Assembly (NCBI GenBank): GCA_023252395.1
Contig: JAJPDY010000041.1
Location: 1 to 8,081, forward strand
DNA length: 8,081 nucleotides
Reading direction: 5' to 3'
Origin: Nitrososphaera sp.
GTDB taxonomy: Archaea > Thermoproteota > Nitrososphaeria > Nitrososphaerales > Nitrososphaeraceae
Position 1 is the stretch's first letter. Every line of letters starts with the position of its first letter. This document shows, piece after piece, positions 1 to 5,688 of the stretch. The notes beneath the pieces were generated by a model that was not told where the DNA came from, ran no database searches, and saw nothing but the letters and a program-made list of their open reading frames with translations. A program made the position numbers and the translations under genes.

Positions 1-264
1 CCGTCAGCTTTTGTCCAGCGCGGGACGTCCGGCATCCGCTCCTCCGTTATTGACAATACTGGCAGGTTCGTGCCAGACACTCTGGTGCTCAAGCGCGACT
101 CTTCGCTCCATGTGCTCAACTACAATTCGCCGGGGGCAACAGGCGCCCTGCCAATGGCTGCCAACATTGCAAGCAAGATAATCGAGGCCGGCGCGCTTGC
201 GACAGTCGACAAGCCACGGTCGCTCTGGGACGCTGGCACAATTGCCGACAGAATGAAAGAATGA
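1..264 (+). CDS. FAD-dependent oxidoreductase (DAO / L-2-hydroxyglutarate oxidase-like), C-terminal part
   Basis: Only the last 87 codons are present; the frame is open from base 1 to the TGA at 262-264, so the start lies upstream of the window. The visible part reads GTSGIRSSVIDNTGRFVPD, then HVLNYNSPGATGALPMA, then a helix (AANIASKIIEAG). This resembles the C-terminal FAD-closing segment of the DAO family, in particular L-2-hydroxyglutarate oxidase (LhgO)-type enzymes, where a 'GIR...G..v.D' strand precedes a 'hvlN.pSPaaT' turn that contacts the flavin. Such enzymes oxidise a 2-hydroxy acid or amine and pass electrons to a quinone or oxygen. The substrate cannot be told from this fragment. 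Malate:quinone oxidoreductase has a similar SPGAS/T turn and is the main alternative. Its codons are GC-rich, like the repair operon and unlike the next gene. Confidence 0.6.
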   Translation, partial: PSAFVQRGTSGIRSSVIDNTGRFVPDTLVLKRDSSLHVLNYNSPGATGALPMAANIASKIIEAGALATVDKPRSLWDAGTIADRMKE

Positions 265-413
265 TTAGCCACAAAGATCAAGGTAGGAACGCAAATTGCT
301 GGGCTATCAATAGTGGCGCTTATTGTATAAACAGCTATTCTGAATTCCTAGGACAAGTCCATTGCTCCGAGATACACCACGATGTTTTGACATGATAATA
401 TGCTTGTCCTCTC

Positions 414-421
414 AAATTTAA
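414..421 (+). promoter_or_regulatory. Candidate TATA box for the CBS-TrkH gene
   Basis: AAATTTAA is centred about 33 nt before the ATG at 451. Archaeal transcription starts roughly 25 nt downstream of the box, which would leave a leader of only a few bases. This agrees with the absence of a convincing Shine-Dalgarno motif in TAGCATTGG just before the ATG. The rest of 265-450 shows no gene; its only other structure is a weak 8-bp inverted repeat. Confidence 0.35.
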
Positions 422-450
422 CAAGTATAGCAAGGTTTTATTAGCATTGG

Positions 451-2418
451 ATGGCTGTCAGAGTGCGCCCTAACATGGATGCATTGCTGCGCCCTGTCAC
501 ATCTTTCATGCACAAGAATTTCCTATTTGTTGACGGCATGACAAATGTTGCAGAGGCTGTCAAGTCGATGCATCTAAAGAAAGTCGAGACAATCATCGTC
601 ACTCTTGAGGGTAATGCAGTTGGAATTGTGACAGATAGTGACATTTTGGAAAAGGTTGTAATAAAAGGTGAGGATTCTGATCAAGTCGCTTTAAAAGAAA
701 TAATGGCATCACCCATTAGATTTCTAAATGCGAGTGCAACGATAAAGGAAGCACTTGAAGTAATGAAGTTCAGTCGTGTAAAGCGACTGCCAATAGTTGA
801 TGATATTAGAGATGCCTCAATTGTTGAAAGAAAAGATGCCGATGATAAGAAGATAAAGGTCATAGGAATAATTACCCAGAAGGCCATCGCAGATTCTGTA
901 CGAACCACCGTCCTTGAAAACACTTTTCGAAAGTACCGCTCTTCAATCAGGGAACGCTACAAGCCAATACTAGGCAACTTGGGCTTTGTAATGCAGTTTG
1001 CCGGCGTTCTTGTCATAGTGCCTGCCCTTATTGGCACATTTAATGGCGAGTCAGGATCAGCCGTAGGAATGTACCTTGCAGTAGTAGGGATGTTTACGCT
1101 AGGCTTTGTCCTTACTTCATACGGTGACAGAGGTCCGCTCAGCCTTAAAGAAGCATCGATATTAGTAGTCTCGAGCTTTATTCTGCTCAGCCTCTTTGGT
1201 AGCATACCGTACATATTCATCAATCCATTTGGCATCAGCATTTCCAACGATCCATCGTCATTATTTGTAAACAGCTTTTTTGAAAGTGCTTCAGGATTTA
1301 CCACAACAGGCATGTCGATTATCAGCTCACCAGAAAGCCTGCCACAAAGCTTTGTCTTTTACCGCTCATATACGCAATGGATTGGAGGACTCAGTTTCAT
1401 CTACCTTATTGTCGGGCTTTTCTACCCTGAAAAGAAGCTAAAAACCATGAAAGGTGCTATTGGAGGAAACGTCAGTATTTTTGAGTACAAGCACCTGATG
1501 ACTACAGTCGTTGTCATTTTTTCTGCCTATGTGACGATTCTTTTTGCGATACTTTTTGCTCTTGAGAAAGATATTAGCCCAATAGTAGATATATCGCTCA
1601 TTTCAAGCGCCATTACAAGTGGCGGCTTTACCCCTGACTCTAGAATCGTCACGGGCGGAAACGTCCTGCATCTGTTTGTATTAGGCGCAGGCATGATAGC
1701 ATCTGCTCTTCCATTTGCATTTCATTATTCTTTATTTAACAAAAAAATGAGGCTCAAAAGCATCGGCCTTGAGGTCATTGCATACGGTTCTTTATTGGTT
1801 GGATCAGTAATAGTCTTCACCCAGATTTCCGGGATTAATGACTGGCTTACAGCTGCATTTCATGTGGTAAGTGCTTCCACAACTACCGGTTTTCAGTTTA
1901 TAGATCTCAGCCTGATCGCTCCAGAAGCAAAGATCTTTTTCATTGTACTGATGCTGATAGGTGGAACGGCCTTCTCTACCGCGGGCGGAATCAAGATTGG
2001 AAGGCTTCTATTCGTCTTTCAGAGAATAACAAAAAGATCTTCACCCATAGAAACGCCTGCCTCAATAACATCCAGGACAGGAGGTCGAGCGTACAGCGAA
2101 CCTTCTAAATCTATTAACAGTCCAAAGGTCAAAAAGGAATCAGACAAACTACTCCAAGAGTCTTTGCTGGTAATAGGCTTATTTCCTGCGATAGCTATTC
2201 TTACAGGATTCATTCTTGGCTATTTGAATAATTATGATTTTCTTGATGCAATATTTGAATCAACTTCTTCTCTGACAAACACCGGTCTATCTATCGGTCT
2301 GGTAACACTTGATCTGAATATCCTATCAAAGTTAATTCTTGTAGCCAACATGATAGTCGGGAGGTTTGAAATAATTGCAATCCTTTACATATTTTTCTTC
2401 TCATTGAGACGGATATGA
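451..2418 (+). CDS. trkH: TrkH-type potassium transporter with N-terminal CBS-domain pair
   Basis: This 655-aa membrane protein should carry K+ (possibly with Na+ or H+) across the cytoplasmic membrane. Residues about 14-155 form two CBS motifs, marked by VGIVTDSD (57-64) and VIGIIT (137-142), a Bateman module that usually binds adenine nucleotides. From about residue 175 there are some ten hydrophobic segments, as in TrkH rather than the shorter KtrB. The four pore loops and their filter glycines are TTTGM (G287), TSGGF (G391), TTTGF (G480) and TNTGL (G612). The TrkH signature GGTAFSTAGGIK lies at about 504-515 and the family's closing motif VGRFEI is near the C-terminus, so the protein is complete. 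A hydrophilic cytoplasmic loop of about 50 residues (roughly 525-575) separates repeats 3 and 4. No TrkA/RCK partner is visible, and the CBS pair may take its gating role (inference). ATG 451 fits the upstream TATA box; ATG 475 is the alternative start. By eye it is more AT-rich than the genes at 1-264 and from 3291 on. Confidence 0.88.
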   Translation: MAVRVRPNMDALLRPVTSFMHKNFLFVDGMTNVAEAVKSMHLKKVETIIVTLEGNAVGIVTDSDILEKVVIKGEDSDQVALKEIMASPIRFLNASATIKEALEVMKFSRVKRLPIVDDIRDASIVERKDADDKKIKVIGIITQKAIADSVRTTVLENTFRKYRSSIRERYKPILGNLGFVMQFAGVLVIVPALIGTFNGESGSAVGMYLAVVGMFTLGFVLTSYGDRGPLSLKEASILVVSSFILLSLFGSIPYIFINPFGISISNDPSSLFVNSFFESASGFTTTGMSIISSPESLPQSFVFYRSYTQWIGGLSFIYLIVGLFYPEKKLKTMKGAIGGNVSIFEYKHLMTTVVVIFSAYVTILFAILFALEKDISPIVDISLISSAITSGGFTPDSRIVTGGNVLHLFVLGAGMIASALPFAFHYSLFNKKMRLKSIGLEVIAYGSLLVGSVIVFTQISGINDWLTAAFHVVSASTTTGFQFIDLSLIAPEAKIFFIVLMLIGGTAFSTAGGIKIGRLLFVFQRITKRSSPIETPASITSRTGGRAYSEPSKSINSPKVKKESDKLLQESLLVIGLFPAIAILTGFILGYLNNYDFLDAIFESTSSLTNTGLSIGLVTLDLNILSKLILVANMIVGRFEIIAILYIFFFSLRRI

Positions 2419-2463
2419 TCATGCCAGAAGACTAGCCTTGGATTGTTAGACATGACTCAAAAT

Positions 2464-2487
2464 AATATTATCATAGAAATGATATTG
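2464..2487. terminator. AT-rich hairpin between convergent genes, possible bidirectional terminator
   Basis: TATCAT (2469-2474) and ATGATA (2479-2484) are perfect complements around an AGAA loop, and the stem extends by AATA/TATT pairs if one base is bulged. It lies 46 nt after the trkH stop and overlaps the stop codon of the minus-strand gene, a sensible place for termination from both sides. Archaeal terminators more often depend on T-runs than hairpins, and there is no long T-run here. Confidence 0.25.
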
Positions 2488-2773
2488 GCAGAGACCTAAG
2501 TTCAACTGGAAGTGCGTTGCGAATTAGGATAGCCATTGAATTATGAAAGTTCTCGGGTATCCTTTCGACCTGAGCAGAGAGGATATTCTTCCGCTCTCCA
2601 ATGTACCCGCTTCCCAAATGATAGCCCGCGACTTTGAGGTGTTCTTGGCCTGATTCTGTTGCGGATATCACTATTCCGACCTTTCTTCCTTCAACGGTGA
2701 CAACAATCCAACCTTCCCGCTCTAGCACGTTTACCCAAAAGGTCGAAGGTGGAGAACCCAAAGCCGTTGTCAT
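2471..2773 (-). CDS. Small hypothetical protein with a partial winged-helix (wHTH) look
   Basis: This 100-aa protein is of unknown function. Residues about 5-48 resemble the second half of a winged-helix DNA-binding domain. LGSPPSTFWVNVLEREGWI fits a turn plus recognition helix, VVTVEGRKVGIVI fits the two wing strands, and SATESGQEHL fits the 'T..G...l' helix common after the wing. The usual first helices are missing: the protein starts right at the turn, and the open frame upstream (to a stop at 2840-2842) has no ATG, GTG or TTG. A TATA-like box 33 nt upstream supports ATG 2773 as the true start with almost no leader. The remaining half (49-100) has no motif I recognise. It could be a short transcription regulator, a decayed one, or a non-DNA-binding protein that resembles one by chance. 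Confidence 0.5.
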   Translation of the reverse strand: MTTALGSPPSTFWVNVLEREGWIVVTVEGRKVGIVISATESGQEHLKVAGYHLGSGYIGERKNILSAQVERIPENFHNSMAILIRNALPVELRSLPISFL

Positions 2774-2800
2774 TATTGTATTAGAATAAGGTTCTATTTT

Positions 2801-2810
2801 TATATTTAAA
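2801..2810 (-). promoter_or_regulatory. Candidate TATA box for the 100-aa minus-strand gene
   Basis: Read on the minus strand the sequence is TTTAAATATA, a close match to an archaeal TATA box. It is centred about 33 nt before the ATG at 2773, so transcription would begin roughly 5-8 nt before the start codon. It sits in the 53-nt gap behind the 77-aa gene, so the 100-aa gene could be expressed independently of that gene. Confidence 0.45.
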
Positions 2811-2826
2811 AAGCTGAGATCATGTA

Positions 2827-3060
2827 CTAGAGTTTTTCGTCATCCTGTCCTGAAATGCCATATTCAGACTTTTGTTCTTGTCTGCGATCAAGGTAGAATA
2901 CTTGGTATCCAAAGTAGCTTATAGTGCCGAAAATTATTCCAGGTTGTAGATAGAATGCAGGATGAAGTTCATTTCCTTCATAAATGCCAATTCCGCCTAT
3001 GGTTGATAGTATCCCAGCCAAAATCCAAAAGTCGGAATTGGATATTTGCACAGAAGCCAA
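2827..3060 (-). CDS. Small two-helix membrane protein, unknown function
   Basis: This 77-aa product has two likely membrane segments: residues about 12-27 (WILAGILSTIGGIGIY) and about 35-57 (FYLQPGIIFGTISYFGYQVFYL). They are joined by a short acidic loop (EGNELHP). The tail, DRRQEQKSEYGISGQDDEKL, is strongly charged; the Arg-Arg right after helix 2 predicts a cytoplasmic tail by the positive-inside rule. No family is recognised. The start is uncertain: the frame contains no ATG, TTG 3060 gives the longest product, a GTG three codons in is possible, and an in-frame stop at 3067-3069 rules out anything longer. Clear membrane amphipathy argues for a real gene; the lack of an ATG and of a convincing ribosome binding site argues for caution. 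Confidence 0.42.
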   Translation of the reverse strand: MASVQISNSDFWILAGILSTIGGIGIYEGNELHPAFYLQPGIIFGTISYFGYQVFYLDRRQEQKSEYGISGQDDEKL

Positions 3061-3069
3061 ATAGAGTCA

Positions 3070-3109
3070 GCTATGAATAACTGTTTTGTATGAGCCAAAT
3101 ATTCATAGC
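3070..3109. repeat. Perfect 10-bp inverted repeat, possible operator
   Basis: GCTATGAATA (3070-3079) and TATTCATAGC (3100-3109) are exact reverse complements separated by 20 bp. The arm centres are 30 bp apart, close to three helical turns, so a dimeric regulator could meet both on one face of the DNA. It lies 10-49 bp before the TTG start of the 77-aa gene, where that gene's promoter must be. The right arm also contains the only TATA-like run nearby (AAATATT, 3097-3103). It is not a terminator of an upstream gene, because the genes on both sides point away. Confidence 0.45.
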
Positions 3110-3124
3110 GAGAAATTAGTTAAT

Positions 3125-3192
3125 GGTAACTTAAAGGGAAATCAGTATGATTTTCCCTTCTAATCCTCGGGCTTATCTCCCATTAAGTTACC
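3125..3192. repeat. Nested inverted-repeat element, possible structured small RNA
   Basis: The outer arms GGTAACTTAA (3125-3134) and TTAAGTTACC (3183-3192) pair perfectly; allowing two mismatches the pairing extends to 18 bp (3125-3142 with 3175-3192). Inside, AGGGAAATC (3135-3143) and GATTTTCCCT (3149-3158) form a second stem of 9 pairs with one bulged T and the loop AGTAT. GGG (3169-3171) can pair with CCC (3179-3181). The result is a 68-nt element with its ends tied together, like a compact folded RNA. The GGGAAAT strand can pair with either the near or the far partner, so two folds compete. A TATA-like AAATATT at 3097-3103 on the plus strand would place a transcript start near 3125. It lies upstream of the nurA promoter, so it is not part of that mRNA leader. 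The alternatives are a DNA operator or a small non-autonomous element; I see no target-site duplication. Confidence 0.4.
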
Positions 3193-3257
3193 CGAATCTA
3201 CAACAAAATTCTGAAGGCTATGATTTGTTAATAAGCTATACTCGCTAGCATGATCAG

Positions 3258-3269
3258 TTTTTTAAATTA
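3258..3269 (+). promoter_or_regulatory. Candidate TATA box for the nurA-herA-mre11-rad50 operon
   Basis: The run TTTTTTAAATTA has its core TTTAAATT at 3261-3268. About 26 nt downstream is base 3290, directly before the TTG at 3291, so the operon mRNA would be leaderless. The palindromes GCTAGC (3244-3249) and TGATCA (3251-3256) lie just upstream, where a TFB recognition element or operator would sit. Confidence 0.5.
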
Positions 3270-3290
3270 CCTCACGTCAAACGAATCTGT

Positions 3291-4130
3291 TTGCTAAAGG
3301 AAGTGTATCTCGACGCCCTGCGTAACAGGGAATACAAGATGTCAAAGATAAAGGATTCTGGCTATGATGCCATACTTTCAGAAGCGTCATCGCGCTGGGT
3401 TACATACGAGCCTACGCCGGAAAAATGCGAGTCTGCCGGTATTGACAGCAGCTGGAACAAGCGCGCCTTTCAGGGCCTCAACCTCTATGTCATCGACGCA
3501 GTTGCTGTCACGAGCACAAACGAGATCCTTGCCACGGATCATGTCTACGACATATCAGAGTCGGCAAGGCAGGAGGCGCTTGAATCAAAGGCGATGCTGA
3601 TGGAGGCCCAGCTTGCACAAAAGGTGCCTGAAAAAAAGAATGTTGACATCATTTGCATCGATGGCTCGCTGATATCCCGGCTAACAAGGAGCACTGCGGA
3701 CGCGGCTGCAGATATGGTGAAGCGCTGCGGAAAAGCCATCTTTATTTCAAAAAGCTCAGAGAGCCGCCTGCAGTTCTCTTCGCTTGGGTCAAAGGCAGGC
3801 GACATCTACTACTATGGGCATGCCGCAAAATCTGCCACCGGCTTTAGCGTGCCAGTGCAGACGCAGCTTCGATATGCTAACGTCTATGAAGTCTATGCAC
3901 GGCTCCGCGACCACGCGCCAATAGTGAGAATAGAAGTGGTCGGCGCGACAGGCGAACAAGAAGTCAAACAGCTGCTGAACAAGCTGCGCTACCACAGCGT
4001 CGCCGGCTACCCATATTGCTTGAAGCTTGCACACAACAGCTGCAAGATCACCAATGAAGATATAGACAGGCTGGCAAGCATATTCAACTTGCAACTGGAG
4101 CATGGAGCGAGGGATGCGCTAAATGAGTAA
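3291..4130 (+). CDS. nurA: NurA 5'-3' nuclease
   Basis: NurA degrades the 5' strand at DNA ends and works inside a complex with the HerA ring during break resection. The 279-aa product shows the family's RNase H-like landmarks. IDSSWNK (D52) followed by a strand-rich GLNLYVIDAVAV is motif I. An acidic helix rich in E (95-105) is followed by IICIDGSL (D124). IFISKSS (152-156), GDIYYYG (D171) and VRIEVVG (E215) are later strands. GYPYCLKLAH (Y240, H248) is the C-terminal motif. D52, D124 and the eight-residue Tyr-His spacing agree with catalytic positions described for Sulfolobus NurA (D58, D131, Y291, H299). The D124-Y240 stretch is shorter than there, so this is a compact NurA. Motif I reads DSS instead of the more usual DGS. 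TTG is taken as start because the TATA box places the transcript start at it; GTG 3303 and ATG 3339 are alternatives. Its stop overlaps the herA start by 8 nt. Confidence 0.87.
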   Translation: MLKEVYLDALRNREYKMSKIKDSGYDAILSEASSRWVTYEPTPEKCESAGIDSSWNKRAFQGLNLYVIDAVAVTSTNEILATDHVYDISESARQEALESKAMLMEAQLAQKVPEKKNVDIICIDGSLISRLTRSTADAAADMVKRCGKAIFISKSSESRLQFSSLGSKAGDIYYYGHAAKSATGFSVPVQTQLRYANVYEVYARLRDHAPIVRIEVVGATGEQEVKQLLNKLRYHSVAGYPYCLKLAHNSCKITNEDIDRLASIFNLQLEHGARDALNE

Positions 4131-5667
4131 CAATAGAATCGAGCTCGGCATTCTGATAGGCAACACCAAGCCTGATCAGGTCGCATTTGAGTCAAAGAGG
4201 CCGGTGAGCATCGGCGAATATGTCATTTTGAACTACGGCAAGGGCAAGGTGCTCGGGCTTGTTGAAAGGTCGTCAATCAGCAGCGACGCGCTTTCAACCA
4301 GCATACGAAACTATGAAGAGGCGTCTGAAAGCAGAAAAGTCGCGATTGAAAACAGGTGGGACAAGAGCTACAAGGGACACGTGCGCATACTGGGCTATCT
4401 TGAAGAGCTGAAAAAATGCAAGGCGATAATCCCGGCGCTGCCGCCAGATCCGGGCACAGAAGTGTACGAAGCCACTGAAGAAGACTTGGCGACAATCTTT
4501 TCGCCTCCTGCCCAGCAGTGGATAAGGATAGGCACGCTTTTGCGCAACACGCAGGTAGACGCCAAGGTAAATGTCGACAAGGTAGTGTCACGCCACTTGG
4601 CGGTGCTTGCAATGACTGGCATGGGCAAGAGCAACCTTGTGTCGCTTTTAGCAAAAGAAATTGCCAGGATAAACGGGACCATGGTGATTTTCGACTACCA
4701 CGACGACTACTCTACACTTGACATGGGGAGCAGCAACAGCAACCTCATAGACGCCAAGATAAACCCGCGCTTTTTGACGGTGGACAAGCTGGGCGACGTG
4801 ATAGAGATACAGGAAAACGCGTCCAACCAGCTGCACGTGCTCCGCGCAGCATTTACCGAAGAGGTAAAGCAGCGCAAGGGCGACGACTTTTGGGACGCCC
4901 TTGCAACCGAAGTAGTTGTAGCAGGCAAGGAGAAGGCATACAGGGAAGCGTCTGACAAGGTTCTTGACAAGATAGACGACGCAAGGCGCAAGTTCCACAA
5001 CATACTAGACCCGGGGATGGCAGACCCGCTTGCGCTGATAAAGAACGGCAAGATAAACGTCGTCAACTTGGTGGAGCTGACCGAGCGCCAGGCAAACATT
5101 GCAGTGTCTTTCTACCTTGAAGAGCTGCTCGATGACAGAAAGAAGGCGACTAGGCAGAAAAAGGGCAAGAAGGACGCCAAGGAGCCCAAGTTCCCGGCGC
5201 CTGTTCTGGTAGTGCTTGAAGAGGCACACGTCTTTATACCAAAGGACGAAGATACCGACACGAAATATTTCGCTTCCAAAGTTGCAAGGGAAGGCAGGAA
5301 GTTTGGCCTCGGGCTGGTCATCGTGTCGCAGAGGCCGCGTGGCATCGATGCCAACATCCTGAGCCAGATGGGCTCGCTGGCAGTCATGCGCATGGTGCAG
5401 CAGGATGATCAGGTGCAGGTGTCGGCTGCAAGCGAGTCGCTCAGCCGGGATCTTATTGATCAGTTGACGTCGCTCAACCCCGGCGAAGCGATATTTGCCG
5501 GCCAGTGGGTAAACCTGCCAACCTTTGTCAAGGTAGACGAAGTCAAGGAACGCAAGATTGGAGGCGACCAGAGGGCAGTCGAAGAGTGGAAGCAGCTGGC
5601 CGCGATAAAGCAGGTGGCAAAGGAGTCGGCCGGCTCGTACGTTCCATCCGGCTATATACAGGATTAG
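4123..5667 (+). CDS. herA: HerA DNA translocase (FtsK-HerA ATPase)
   Basis: This 514-aa motor should form a hexameric ring that pumps double-stranded DNA into NurA using ATP. The N-terminal region of about 90 residues is beta-rich (ELGILIG, GEYVILNYGKGKVLGLVE) and fits the HAS-barrel that docks NurA. Walker A is MTGMGKSN (164-171, K169). Walker B is VLVVLEEAH, with E366 and E367 as magnesium-binding/catalytic acids. REGRKFG (389-395) supplies arginines for the neighbouring subunit, and VSQRP (401-405) follows as the sensor strand. A lysine-rich stretch at 337-356 (RKKATRQKKGKKDAKEPK) precedes Walker B and probably forms an exposed basic loop. Length is normal for archaeal HerA. ATG 4123 starts inside the last codons of nurA, implying translational coupling; mre11 follows after 21 nt. 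Confidence 0.95.
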   Translation: MSNNRIELGILIGNTKPDQVAFESKRPVSIGEYVILNYGKGKVLGLVERSSISSDALSTSIRNYEEASESRKVAIENRWDKSYKGHVRILGYLEELKKCKAIIPALPPDPGTEVYEATEEDLATIFSPPAQQWIRIGTLLRNTQVDAKVNVDKVVSRHLAVLAMTGMGKSNLVSLLAKEIARINGTMVIFDYHDDYSTLDMGSSNSNLIDAKINPRFLTVDKLGDVIEIQENASNQLHVLRAAFTEEVKQRKGDDFWDALATEVVVAGKEKAYREASDKVLDKIDDARRKFHNILDPGMADPLALIKNGKINVVNLVELTERQANIAVSFYLEELLDDRKKATRQKKGKKDAKEPKFPAPVLVVLEEAHVFIPKDEDTDTKYFASKVAREGRKFGLGLVIVSQRPRGIDANILSQMGSLAVMRMVQQDDQVQVSAASESLSRDLIDQLTSLNPGEAIFAGQWVNLPTFVKVDEVKERKIGGDQRAVEEWKQLAAIKQVAKESAGSYVPSGYIQD

Positions 5668-5688
5668 CTCTTGAGATGATGCCGCAAA

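Noticed and set aside
350..410. AGGACAAG (350-357) and CTTGTCCT (403-410) inverted repeat before trkH
   Set aside because: It is only 8 bp with a 45-bp spacer and no extension on either side; a match this short is expected by chance in a spacer of this size.
265..450. A small gene or tRNA in the spacer before trkH
   Set aside because: Stops occur in all frames at short intervals, there is no cloverleaf, and the 'gatacaccac' stretch has no acceptor partner.
3211..3256. Repeated GCTAT words and the GCTAGC and TGATCA palindromes before nurA as a distinct repeat array
   Set aside because: The words are short, unevenly spaced and inexact. The palindromes are mentioned as possible promoter elements only.
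3660..3668. DGS at NurA residues 124-126 read as catalytic motif I, which would imply a long N-terminal extension
   Set aside because: IDSSWNK at residue 52, followed by a GLNLYVIDAVAV strand, fits motif I better and sits at the usual position. DGSL at 124 then matches the later catalytic Asp, so no extension is needed.
4277..5393. Several long open frames on the minus strand across herA (4277-4654, 4395-4682, 4648-4998, 4707-5099, 5112-5393)
   Set aside because: They lie opposite a clear HerA frame with intact motifs. Their products are Ser/Leu/Cys-rich low-quality sequences, as expected from antisense reading of a GC-rich gene with biased codons.
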